A stretch of 64,000 nucleotides of DNA from Tretioscincus oriximinensis (lineage: Eukaryota > Chordata > Lepidosauria > Squamata > Gymnophthalmidae). Of this stretch, positions 45,846 to 56,357 are shown piece after piece (the stretch's first letter is position 1; the number at the start of each line of letters is the position of its first letter). Where the stretch lies: NCBI GenBank assembly GCA_022410635.1, contig JAJVDF010000342.1, positions 180,909-244,908 of the forward strand, read 5' to 3'. A program made the translations under genes and the position numbers. The notes beneath the pieces are model-generated. The model was not told where the DNA came from. It worked only from the letters and a program-made list of their open reading frames with translations, and searched no databases.

Positions 45846-46920
45846 CTAAGGCTGCAGATGCCCTATCCTAAAAATGGATGTAACAGTGGCTCCAATATCC
45901 CACATTCACATTGTGTTTACCTTGAAATCCAACTTCAAAGTGCTCTAGTGTCCCTCAGTATGCATACCACTTGTTTCTGCTATGGAGTTTGTCACCTAAA
46001 TCCTTCGTCGCTGTTGTCTTGCCATTTGCATTAATTGAACTCTGCCTACGGAATTTTCCATAGCCGCTCTCATTTGTGTGGGTGCCCACGTTTCAGATTT
46101 GTGCTGAGCCGTGATATTATGGTTGCCTCAGCCAATAGTGAAACGGGGCGTTTCTGGGCTGAGTAGCTGCACATGTAATATTTTCTGCCAGTTCCTTTTA
46201 ACTCCCATTGAGGTAACATCTGCACACAGTCCCAACCTCAATCTTAATATTTTTATTTATAGCCAGGGAGGGAGGAGGAAGGGGAACAAAGAAGGGCTCG
46301 GCGGAGGGAGGCAGAAAGGCAGTGGCAGAAGCAGCAGCAGTAGGTGAGGGGTGGAGAGGATAGCAAGGGACGTGTGACTCACTCTGGCTGTCCAATGCCT
46401 TGGCAATCCCAGCTGCTGCTGCTTCTCCTGCCGCAACCGCTGCTGCTCTTCTCTGTGCAAGGTCTGCCAACGGTGCTGACGGAAAGGGGGCGTTAGAGGT
46501 GGTGGACAAAGAGGAGGCAGCAGAGGAGCAGAGCAGCACCCAAACACAAGCAGGAAAATAGCCATCTGTTGAGTGAGTGAGTGAGTGAGTGAGTGAGTGA
46601 GTGAGTGAGGGGGTGTGGGCTCTTTTGTTTTACATTCCCTGGCTGAAGCACCAATCTGACAAGCAGGAAGCATGTCATCGCATTCTTGATCAGTAGCTGC
46701 TCCTTCTCCCCCTTTCATGGTCAGAAAAACAGGTTTTTCTGGGTTTCTATGCAGCTAGGGGGGAGGGATTCTGATGTTACCACTTGTGCTGTGGGAACTC
46801 TTAAGCTGGAGTGGATACAGACATGGAATTTGGCAATCAATTCAGATTGGCTTCGGAAATTTCTAAAGCACTTTCGCCACCATTTTCAGTGGTAGTGCAC
46901 CTGCAGCCTTACATTTTTCT
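45846..46920. mobile_element. TIR element, family H (copy 2), with a GC-rich interior
   Basis: Left end CTAAGGCTGCAGATGCCC, right end GTGCACCTGCAGCCTTAC. 45900-46145 and 46795-46910 align with copy 1 (40490-40915). Between them lies about 600 bp absent from copy 1, including a purine-rich GGGAGGGAGGAGG stretch, a GCAGCAGCAG stretch and a (GTGA)n array. This copy is therefore either a longer form or has received an insertion. The 113- and 153-codon minus-strand frames (46198-46539, 46257-46718) look like simple-repeat translations. Confidence 0.6.
46571..46609. repeat. (GAGT)n microsatellite
   Basis: Nine to ten uninterrupted GAGT units. Its translation gives the repeated HSLT pattern of the minus-strand frames across it, which explains those ORFs. 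Confidence 0.95.
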
Positions 46921-47449
46921 GCAATATTTATCCATTCACCCAATCTTCGGTGGGGTGGGGGTGTCAGGACTCTCTGCAGCTGTGATCAAATTAAGACTGT
47001 AATTGCTCACTTTTAAATATGCAAAGGTTGTTATTCTGCTCATCTTCTTCTCAACCCTTTTAAATGACTTTAATAGTTTATTCGTTATTTACCATTAATT
47101 TCTCTTATAGGAGAACCTGTATTTTTACCCGTCACAATTTTTCCAACTTCCTATAAAATAACCATTGTGATCTCCTAGCCTGTGCTCTGTTGATTATCAA
47201 AAGATCCCTTGTCTAGGCTCCAAGATTTTGTTTTTATTTCTAGGGTTTATTGTTTAATCAGGTATGAAATCTTTTAAATTTATTTTTAAGTTTTAATTCT
47301 TCTTGGGTGAATTTCATTTTTCAGTCCCTTGCATGCACACACACCTCTGACATTATTTTTCATGAAGACTTGGCATTGTCTTCAAAGACTGTTTCCAAAC
47401 TCTGAAGCTTATGTTTGAGCATGTGGCCAGTTGGCCTATCCAAACAAAA
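46921..47449. other. intergenic, nothing recognised
   Basis: AT-rich noncoding sequence. Confidence 0.42.
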
Positions 47450-47597
47450 GCTGCGTCCACACATCACTGTATATATTATTTATATATAGTTGGATATTCC
47501 ACAATAAAGCATTGTGTAGACTGGTTTATTCCATAATATCCATGCTTTATTGTGGAATATCCAATTATAGTGGAATAAATGATGTGTGGATGCAGCC
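47450..47597. mobile_element. palindromic MITE, near-perfect hairpin
   Basis: 148 bp. The left arm GCTGCGTCCACACATCA, then GGATATTCCACAATAAAGCA, is answered by GCTTTATTGTGGAATATCC and GATGTGTGGATGCAGCC. Almost the whole element is self-complementary, with TTATTCC and GGAATAAA inner blocks. It is the same family as 62270-62417 and the half copy at 62695-62789. Confidence 0.85.
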
Positions 47598-50255
47598 AAA
47601 GATAGCCAATGACATAAATTTGCATTGTTTTAATCCAGTGTGTGTTGGACTCAGTAGGCACCCTCAGTGAGGTTGGACATTGCAGAAATATCTATTTTTA
47701 AATTTGGAAATTGAAATTTTGAATAGAGAATGAAGAAATGATTAAGCAAATTATTATAGTAGTCATTCTTTTATCACAAAAGGGTAGAAGAACAAAGCAA
47801 CATGGACTATGGAAAGTTGAATTGATTATGTTATTGAAAAAATTGACTTAATTTTGGACAGACATTATTATTTGGATGTTAATATAGCCAGTAATGCAAA
47901 AGGAAATGAATTCATTTGTTATAAGAATGATCAGCCTGAATGGATAAACAATTTAACTAGCCATAAGTAAACATTTAATGGTGATGGAAAGATGATTATA
48001 AGGCTATGGCAACATGGGGAGGAAGGATTATTGCTTTTCAAACTTTAAGTTATAGATTAATAAGAATAGGTAAGGAGGAAATCATGTTTGAATATCCTAT
48101 GTCTATTTACTGTAAGATTGTGATGTTTAAGTGTAATTACATACATAAAAAAGACCAGGAAATTCAGAGTAATAAATTAACATAGAACACAAAGTTCTTC
48201 TATAACTGTATATAATTGTATCAGGTTTTCATGGTTCTTTAATTAGAATACTTATGAGTTAATTGTGATCAGCTAAAATACTAACTCTTGCAATTCACAG
48301 AATAGCATAATACTATTTGTACTATACAGCGTTAAATCTATTTGCATATTATTATTATTATTCAACATCAATTTCTACAGACTGTTGAATTTGTCAATTG
48401 AATTATCCTGTTAAGTGCTAGTTTGGGCTGCAATTTATCCATCTGAATTTCTCCTTAGAGCTGATCTAAGTAGTGCTAACCTTCTACAAAGGCATTTGCA
48501 AGATTCATTATGAGAAATAAGTGTTCTACAAAATCAGTCTTCTTAAATCAAAATCTGCAGAATTATTTTTGATGATTAACAGAAAAATTACCCTCCAATC
48601 CTGTTAATATTTAGATCTAATACCATTGATTTCTGTTACCCGCAAAACCACCAGTTATAGTCTGATAAGGTCAAATGTGTCAATAATACAATAGGCCTAA
48701 CTTTTTTAATAATTTTGAGTTTTATTACATTGAAGAAAGGAGAAAATATAATTTCACTGTGAATGGCTACATTCACAGATCCATAGAGAAATAATTTCAT
48801 TTGATGGCCCGTCAAGAGCCTGAACAATTCTGAAATAATGCTAGGAGAGACACAAAAACAAACTGGGAACCATGCAATATGTCTGCTTTGGTAAGGAATA
48901 TATTTGTCCATTACCAGAAGATGCAACCTAATAGCAATGATTGATAAGTTTATATATAAGCTAGAGTGTCCCCAAGGGAGTAAGAGGGAGGGCAAAGGAT
49001 TAAATAGTAATATATTGGGATTTATAAATAATAGTATATAGACAGTGTATAAGATGGAATGCACAACAAATCAATAAAAATACATATTAAAAAGTTAAAT
49101 TGTTTTATAACAGATAGAACATTGATAATACACGCAGATTTAAGAGACTTACAATTAATAGAGAAAAAGGAAATTGTGGACAAATTGATTGCATGGTGCA
49201 TAGATAGTTTTTGTCACAAGGGAGGATAGACAAGTCTAAGTAGTTGCGTCTGAAGAAAGGAGGGAAAGTGGGAGAAAGGAAGAAGAGAGTAAATGATATA
49301 ACTGTAAGTATGTGGGCTGTTGAAATGGCAAACTATAATTAATAAAGATAATAATATACATGCAATAAGAATATGTGAACAAAATTGGCGTATAGTAAAA
49401 GCATACTTAGAAAACAAATTAAGAAGCAAATATGGTAAGTTAAAAGTTTGATTATTTTTTTTCTATGTGATATTTCTTTTTTTATTAAATATTTGTATAA
49501 GTGATGTTATCCAGAGAAGTGAGGGAAGAGGGATGAATGGGGAAAAACTGTCAAAAGTATTAAAATTTGATTATACATAAAACGCAAACGTTAAAACAAT
49601 TTTGACGCCAATAAATAAATAAATGCACAGTGTCTAACTATAAAAAAATGATATGTTGATAACAATAACAGACTGAGTTATTATCAAGAGTTCTACTGAT
49701 GTTATTAGAAAATAATTATAAAATCAGCTTATAAGTAGATGTAATATTGCCAGGACAAATTTAAGATTTTTCATAAATATAGATATTGATATGTAGCATA
49801 TCCTTTCATATAGATATGCCCTGTTTCTAAGAAATACAGTTAAGAGTTTGTAGTACTGTTTACAAAAATTCATTTACCAATTCACAGAGGAAGAAACAAG
49901 TAGCCATTGCTTTCTGGAGTTTTTGTTTGTTTACATTTATACTCTACCCTATGACCAGAGGTTTCATCATTAACCATCTTTAATCACCAACCATGTTACA
50001 GAGAAGTACAGCCTGGAGTGCCAATTCTAGAATATAAGAGCTTCATTCCAGAATACAATGCTTTATTCTAGTATATACATGTGGGGATTCCAATTCTGTC
50101 TAGTTCTCAGCCATACCCACAGATGCAGAAGTTTTGGATATCCTTAGGGCAATGAGAACTCTAGAAGGACTAAGAGTTGAGGTTAGGAAAAGGCCAGTTA
50201 ACAGCTATTTTTTCATAGTTTTTATTCAGTTTTTTCATTATATACACAGAACAAA
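47598..50255. other. very AT-rich stretch, possibly decayed LINE
   Basis: Purine-rich AT sequence on the plus strand (GAAGAAATGATTAAGC, GGACAGACATTATTATTTGG, AATGGGGAAAAACTGTC) ending near 49625 in AATAAATAAATAAATG suggests decayed L1-like sequence and 3' tail, but no conserved motif was found. The 142-codon minus-strand frame 48636-49064 is F/I/L/Y-rich without a domain. A MITE remnant with TTCTAGAATATAAG and TTCCAGAATAC is near 50020-50095, and an antisense SINE tail near 49930-49975. Confidence 0.35.
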
Positions 50256-50374
50256 ATAAGTAACACAATCGTATATATGTATATGGGAGGGTAGGAGGGA
50301 GGATTAATGTATATACATTAATCCTCCCTTCTACCCTCCCCATATACATATATACGATTGTTTGTGTTACTTAT
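50256..50374. repeat. long near-perfect inverted repeat
   Basis: Arms of about 58 bp around a centre near 50314: ATAAGTAACACAATCG...GGAGGGAGGATTAATGTATA against TATACATTAATCCTCCCTTC...CGATTGTTTGTGTTACTTAT. There is one G/A mismatch in the purine block and a short indel near the outer end. One arm is a GGGAGGGTAGGAGGG purine run. It sits at the 3' side of the antisense L1 remnant. Confidence 0.88.
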
Positions 50375-50379
50375 ACCCT

Positions 50380-51600
50380 CCCCCCAGGAACAGAGAAACT
50401 AGAGAAATTATTCTTGAGAAATTATTCTTGTGCCTTTTAATTAAGATTTACAACTTAAATTGTCCCATTAACATGAGCACCATGGATTTAAATCTTACAT
50501 TTCTACCATCAAAAATAGCGTATACTATTAATTTTCACCAGTGGTTAAGCCAGGTTTCTCTCTCATTAGGCCCATTGCCATTAATCTTCTTTCATTCAAC
50601 AGATCAAAGATAATAAATTCAGCTAAATATCCAATTATCCAGTACCCGTACTGTGCCGTTTTTCCAACCCTTTACAATCACCATTTTTGCTGCCCATATG
50701 CCCATTTTAATAATAAAATTTAATTTTCCCGCTCCCTTTCCTGAATCCTCTGATGCATAATTTCAAACCTTCTATTCTCCTTCAAATTAATAGTCCCAAC
50801 ACTTGCCAATTCCCATAAAACAATTTGTCATTTTTTTTACCATTGGACATTCATACCACATATGCAAAAAAATCCCTCTATTTCCACACCCTTGAGAACA
50901 TTGTGACGTTCCTCCTCCCATATGTGACACGTGTGCCAGTGTTCCATATCATCTGGTTAAAAGCTTTTTCTCATCCTCTTTCAATTTGGTCAGCTGGATT
51001 CCGGTGACGTCCTTTATCCAAACCAATACATCCTTTTGTTCTGCATGCAGGTCAAAATTCCATTGTTCTGTGATCAGCCTTTCATTTCTGTATTTTGCCT
51101 TCAACAATATCTTATATATTCCCACTGCAATTCCTCTTTTCCCCTTTAATTTTTCATAATGTCCTCAAATTCTGTTCTCTCATCCTTCATCCATCTTTTG
51201 ACCTGATCCTTGTTTATAAAATTATTGAATGCTAATTTATGGATCCAGCTGTTTGGACAAATGTGATATTTCTTGATATGATAATAGAACTTCATTGGGG
51301 TTGTACATATCTCTTAGCTTTTTCTCTGCTTTTATCCAAAATTTGTTAGGGTACTAGATTAAGGTGAGATCCCCTGCTTTATTGATGCTTTGTATACATG
51401 CTACCTGGTGGCCATTCTTAATCAGTATTTTTGATGCTTGGACCATATCTTTCATATTCCTCTTAGGGGTTCTAAATAATTTTGCAACTTTCTCCTCTAT
51501 GGTACCTATAAGTGAAAATCCTTTCAAATTATTTTGAGTTCTTTCCACTCTTCCTTATTCTGTAGATTATATTTTAGTTACAATATTCAAACTATTTGGA
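50380..51600 (-). pseudogene. L1 LINE ORF2 C-terminal remnant, antisense
   Basis: The minus strand at 50843-50900 encodes CSQGCGNRGIFLHMWYECP, the C-x3-C...H-x4-C motif at the C terminus of L1 ORF2 (typically followed by V..FW.....I). After a frameshift the next codons resemble that FWELA block. Upstream on the minus strand, 51140-50910 continues with ORF2-like sequence broken by stops and shifts. The minus-strand frame 51354-51548 probably belongs to the same element. The 5' RT catalytic domains are absent or unrecognisable. Old and inactive. Confidence 0.75.
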
Positions 51601-52990
51601 ATTCCTCAAAACATGATAATAAGATGGGCATTGCCCATCCACCTTCCTATTGGTAAGAGTACAGACATCTCTTAGAGGGTTTTTTTCTTGTGAGAGACCC
51701 AATCTTTCAAGGTATTTTGTCATGTACTCATCAGGGATATCAGAATCGGGATTATGTTTGTTTGAATTAGATAATCTTGAGTACTATTATTCTCTCTGTA
51801 GTGCCCCAATATTTAGTTGGCCTTTTTAAAATCATACTAAGTATTTTGTTTTCCAAATTGGGAAATTTCTAATTGATACTGATACTTAACGTTTTTGAGA
51901 CAAACTTCAAAATGGTTTGAAAATCAAAAGCTCGCATTTTATCTAACCATTTTACAACTGGACTAAAACATCAGGATCAGAACTGTTTGCCAACAATAGT
52001 TACTTTCATTTGAGCTTCTTGCTTTTCCTCTCTGCAGCAATGACTGTACTTCAACCCTCTTGCCTTGAACCAATGAGTAGAAGAGGTAAAACATTGTGCA
52101 TGCTGTCCTTCTACACTGTAGAAGGAAATACCAGTGTGACCAATTTCTAATTGGATTTGTTCATAAGGTTTGTGAACACATCCTGTCCTTTCTCAATCCC
52201 TTCTGATGGTTAAAATGGATCAAACTGGAGTATAAGACCACATGCTGAGATTACTAATGCCTGACAATAGTTTTTTTTAATTGTAACACCAAGGGCCTCT
52301 ACTGGAGTTGGCTCGGAAAAAGAATAGAGAGAATCTTTAATCTCAGTTAGTGTGTTGTTATTGGAAACACTACCAGTTAAAAGAAAACCTTTGGCCATGG
52401 GTTGGCATTTCCACACATGCCTACACTGAATGCTTCACATTCTAAATTGAAATTGGGGGAAGGAAGGAACTAAACCCAAAATATGATCTGATGGAGAGTG
52501 AGCCACTTGTTCTTCCAGGCCAGCTGGCCTGGGTTTTTAAAATTAATTTCTCAGTATACAAACAGACAATACAAAGTCAAGAAACAACAATGATAAACAA
52601 CGTTTAAGTAAAACAATCTTGGAAGAAAGCTACAAAGTTCCACCCCACTTTGGTGTATATCTCTGAGTTTAACTTACCCATCTTTCTACTCCAAACCATT
52701 TAGACACAAAGTACGTGTATCTCAGATACTGTCTCTCTGATGTATCAACCTTTGAAAAAGCTCATCCAGGAACACATGCAAGAACTGCCATTTTGCTGGC
52801 CAAAATTGAGAACATTCATAGATTGCACCAAACTAATCATATAATTCCTGCTTCACCATGCCAAATTTATTGATTTTTTTTTTGTTCCTCCAACAAATCT
52901 ACGTTTAGCACAGACAGTCTCCCCAGCTGAAGGAATGCTCCCTTGGATCTCCAGAATAGAAATAGGACATGATACAAGGAAATGCACATA
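51601..52990. other. intergenic, nothing firmly assigned
   Basis: AT-rich, possibly more decayed L1. The small minus frame 52210-52416 has no domain. Confidence 0.4.
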
Positions 52991-53170
52991 TAATCATAGA
53001 GATGGAAAGGACCTCCAGGGTCATTGTGTCCAACTCCCTGCAGGATTCGCTAAATCGCCCCAAGCAGATGACTGGCCTGCCTCTGAAGACTTACAGTTAA
53101 GGAGAACTCAATATCTTCTGTGGCAACCTGTTCCACTTGCCTTTGATTGAAGAAATGATGTTTTTCTTCC
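52991..53170 (-). mobile_element. CR1 LINE 3' end, antisense, first segment
   Basis: Starts TAATCATAGAGATGGAAAGG and runs CCTCCAGGGTCATTG, CCAACTCCCTGCAGG, GGAGAACTCAATATC and GTGGCAACCTGTTCC, as in the CR1s at 6972 and 14844. It is interrupted at about 53171 by a SINE 3' part. Confidence 0.87.
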
Positions 53171-53275
53171 CACCTACAATATTGTTTTAATACTGTTTTA
53201 CTCTGTTGTTTTTACTGTTGGCTTCCCTGAGACTTTCAAATATAGGACTAGGTATAAGAATAAATAAATAACCTT
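53171..53275 (+). mobile_element. SINE 3' part inserted in CR1
   Basis: AATACTGTTTTACTCTGTTG, then GGCTTCCCTGAGACTTTC, AGGACTAGGTATAAG and an AATAAATAAATAA tail match the 3' part of the SINE at 59930-60064. This is a 5'-truncated insertion within the antisense CR1. Confidence 0.72.
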
Positions 53276-53471
53276 TATTTATTTATTCTGATATTTAATC
53301 TAAATCTACATCCTTGCAGTTTTATCCCACTGTTTCTAGTCTTTCCATGTGCCAATGAGAACAAATTTGACCCCTCTGCTCTGTGACAGCCCTTCAGGTA
53401 TTTGTGGATGACTCTCTGGTCTCCTCTCAGTCTTCTCTTTTGCAGAGTAAATATCCCTAGATCTTTTGAAG
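53276..53471 (-). mobile_element. CR1 LINE 3' end, antisense, second segment
   Basis: Continues with CTGATATTTAATCTAAATCTAC, TTTCTAGTCTTTCCATGTGC, CTCTGTGACAGCCC, CTCTCAGTCTTCTCTTTTGC and ATCCCTAGATC, collinear with 14844-15260, then is broken again by a full-length SINE at 53481. Confidence 0.87.
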
Positions 53472-53480
53472 GTTCCTTAT

Positions 53481-53749
53481 ATTTATTTATTTTTATTTAT
53501 TTATTTATTTGTACTTATATCCCACCCTATAACCAAAGGTCTCAGGGTGGCCAATCATAGGGTGTGCACATAGCTTTTGTTGCTTTCTCCACAACAAACA
53601 CTCTGTGAAGTAGATGGGGCTGAGAGAGTTCTAAAGAACTGTTACTGGCCCAAGGTCACCCAGCTGGCTTTCATGGAGAAGTGGTGAACAGAACCGGGAG
53701 ATTACCAGATAAGAGTGCAACACTCTAACCACTACACCAACTGCTTTTT
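53481..53749 (-). mobile_element. tRNA-derived SINE, Sauria-like, nearly full length
   Basis: Read on the minus strand it begins TGGTGTAGTGGTTAGAGTGT (A-box-like). It continues with CCCGGTTCTGTTCACC in the B-box position, CCAGCTGGGTGACCTTGGGC, CTCTCAGCCCCATCTACTTC, then CACCCTGAGACC, AGGGTGGGATATAAG and an AAATAAATAAAT tail. This head and tail are typical of squamate tRNA-derived SINEs whose 3' end matches a LINE partner. Imperfect 9-bp flanks GTTCCTTAT (53472-53480) and GTTCCTCAT (53750-53758) mark the target duplication within an antisense CR1. Pol III promoter boxes are still legible. Confidence 0.88.
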
Positions 53750-53759
53750 GTTCCTCATT

Positions 53760-54985
53760 GAAACCTAAGAGCAGTTGTTAGAAGCAGGTGCTATTTTTCT
53801 GCTCCATCTTGGGGTTCCTAAAAAATAGTACTAAAAAGGAATATTACTTTGATGAACATTTGCCTTTCTTGGCTTTTCAATGATTGTTTAAGGGCCAGAA
53901 GAAGCCTACAGGTGAAATTCCCAGATGATATCTGGGAATGGGATAGCCTGAATTTTGTATTGTATCATTTATTATGTGCTCGCATTGTTCTATGTATCAA
54001 TTATGATATTATAGGATTGATTATAAATGATTGCATTATTGATGTGACATATTTAGGTGTATAGTATAATGATTAAATAGATACATTTTTTGAAGACTTT
54101 GTTTATTATGCTACAAGCTTTTTTGCCTGCTATGAGTGATATCTGGTATAGTGACTCGGTTGCTGTGTAATATACCGGAACCCCCCTCTTTCTCTTTTAT
54201 GTACATCAAATGTGAGGCACTGCAAACCCAGATTTGTCTTAGACAGTCCCAGAACCCTGGCTTCTGGGGCTGCCTATGTCAGATCCCAAGCGTGGACTGT
54301 TCTGTCTTCCTACACGTAAACACAGTGTGTATTCTGACATGCAGATAAACCTCCCTGCTCCCAGTGAAAGAGACTGTTTTACTGAAGTCTACTTTATTTG
54401 GTAACAGGCAAGGTGAAACTGAAACAAACATAAACAGGAATCAATATAACAATAGTCTACAGAAGGGCTTAGACTAATATATGTATATGTATATTTAAGC
54501 AAATATATCTAATAATTAAGTTTTACAGCACAAAATTAAAGATTGCTTACCAGATATGCTAGGACTAAGCAGCTAGGCACAAGGTAAGAAGGCAACTAAA
54601 CTGAGAAAATTGAGTCTCTTCCAGAATATTCTCCAAAAACTATCCCATAATAAGCCTAGGTTTTTATCACATGACACTACTCTTTACCTGTTAATGTAAT
54701 TACCACTAGATGAAGCTCTCACTAGAAATTGTACATCAATGTATGGCAACTTAAACAACCATAAATAGAGTTACTGTGTGAACTGTCTTCTGTTCCAGAA
54801 CATGGACATAGCTTGCATTCCGCACCCCTGTCCTGGGTATGATCTAGGTAGCCCTAGAAGTCCAGCTTCTGAGGTTATCTACGAGTGCAGCTGGCTTTAC
54901 ATAGAAACACATTAAAATTACCTGAAGGGCTCCCCCTTATTACGGTCAAATGTTTTGCTTTTATAAATTTCATATGATCAATTGA
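53760..54985. other. intergenic, nothing recognised
   Basis: The first tens of bases may be residual CR1. The rest is AT-rich, with no gene or assignable repeat. Confidence 0.4.
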
Positions 54986-54989
54986 CTAT

Positions 54990-55560
54990 TAAACCATTCA
55001 TTCTTCCTCCTTAAAATATCTATACTGTTCTGGATTATATCCTAGAATGGGGCTTGCCAGCCACATGCTAGTGTAGACAGAAGAAAGCCAAGGTCTTGCT
55101 TTGATTATAATATGTAGATGGCGAGCCCTGTTCTGGGATATAATCAGAATAAGGTCTAGTGTAGAAAGGGCATCAGTTCCCAATTTTTATAGAAAGAAGT
55201 CCTTCATTTGGGTTTTATGCCAGAATAGACTTGCCATTCATAAATGGATGACAAGCCCCTATTCTGGGATCTATTCAGAAAATAAAACTTGGTGCAAAAA
55301 AGGATTTTTTTAAATTAAAAGGTAGAACTGAGGTCCTTCTGGTACTTGGCTTTTTTCGGGATTAGATGCCATGTGAGTGTTAAGTCCCTATTCAGGGTCA
55401 TAATCAGAGAACAAAGCCTGTCACAGTAAGGTCATTTTTATGAAAAAGGAGGGACTGAGGTACTTTTAAAACTGAGCCTTCATTTGAATTATATCCCAGA
55501 ATAAGGATCTAGGCCCAGAACAGAAAGAGCAAAACAATTTTTAAAAGCTCTTTCGACACT
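54990..55560. repeat. degenerate array of TTATTCTGGGATAT MITE-like units
   Basis: Successive blocks each with a TTCTGGGATATAATC- or CCAGAATA-type arm and a short AGTCCTTC/AGGTCCTTCT/AGGTACTTTT linker: GGATTATATCCTAGAATGG at 55033, TTCTGGGATATAATCAGAA near 55130, CCAGAATAGACTTGCC near 55221, TTCTGGGATCTATTCAG near 55262, TATTCAGGGTCATAATCAG near 55390, and TATATCCCAGAATAAGG near 55490. Reads as repeated MITE arms expanded in tandem and then decayed. Confidence 0.55.
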
Positions 55561-55629
55561 AGGCTTTATCTACCCATGCCTTTCTGCTGCTGAGCCCCTT
55601 TCCTTCTCTGGTTGTGCTGGTCCCATAGC

Positions 55630-55890
55630 AGTAAGTAGTTAGTTTATGGGTGCCCTTTAAGGCAAAATGCAAGTTTTCTGGGATTTGTAGTATAGGATTC
55701 TGATAGACATCCTTTAGTCCCCTTTTTTCTTCCCTGCCATGTGGTCCTTTGTTTCAGTAGTCAGTAGCCAGCCAACCAAGGATCAAGAGGATTAAAACAG
55801 CACTGTTATTTTATGAATACAGTATCAGAGGTCAGCCAGAAGCTATAGCCGGAACACAGGCAGAAGCTAGGATCTGAATGCACCACAAGT
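55630..55890 (+). mobile_element. LTR-like repeat, family G (copy 2)
   Basis: Collinear with 37795-38160 through GTTAGTTTATGGG, CCCTTTAAGGC, TTCTGGGATTTGTAGTATAG, GATTCTGATAG, CATGTGGTCCTTTGTTTCAG, GATCAAGAGGATTAAA and CAGAAGCTA. The part that carries AATAAA in copy 1 is missing here. Ends are not defined. Confidence 0.5.
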
Positions 55891-56132
55891 TAAACAAAAA
55901 ACCAAGAACCGTAACGCCCAGTACACCCAGTATCTTTGGCTACTCCTGGGGCTGGGACGGAAAACTGGTCATAATAGAGAGGGGAGAACGGAAGCAGCAA
56001 TCAAGCAGTAGGCAAGGAGACCTGTTGGTATGTTCCTTCCTCATCTTCCTTGGTATTCCTGAGCCCTCTTGCCCTGTATTACCCAATAATGGCTCCACAG
56101 GGCCTAAAAACCCACCTGAGATGCTGCCTCTT
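55891..56132. other. intergenic, nothing recognised
   Basis: No assignable gene; the frame 55878-56165 has no domain and runs into the hairpin. Confidence 0.4.
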
Positions 56133-56357
56133 CATCCTTGGCTCTCCAGTAGGCTGACCAGATGACCCTTTTCGGTGGGTGGGTGGTGAAAACCTAGTTT
56201 TGGGGTGCCTCCCAGTTTTTGCTAAGGAAAAAATAATTAAAAAAAACCCCTTTTTTGAAAAAGTTTTCCTCAGCAAAAACTGGGAGGCACACCAAAACCA
56301 GGTTTCCATCCCTCCCAAAAGGGGTCATCTGGTCAGCCTACTGGAGAGCCAAGCATG
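56133..56357. mobile_element. long palindromic element, TAGGCTGACCAGATGACC ends
   Basis: Arms CTTGGCTCTCCAGTAGGCTG, then GACCAGATGACCC, are answered by GGGTCATCTGGTCAGCCTAC and TGGAGAGCCAAG. Inner AACCTAGTTTTGGGGTGCC, then CTCCCAGTTTTTGCT, is answered by AGCAAAAACTGGGAGGCAC and CCAAAACCAGGTTT. The loop is A-rich. A single arm with the same TAGGCTGACCAGATGACCCC start lies at 57783-57905. The TAGGSTGACCAGATG terminus resembles a hAT family seen in many amniotes, but no 8-bp direct repeat could be fixed because the flanks are themselves inverted. Confidence 0.75.

Noticed and set aside
46198..46718. 113- and 153-codon minus-strand ORFs
   Set aside because: Translations of (GAGT)n and GCAGCAG simple repeats.
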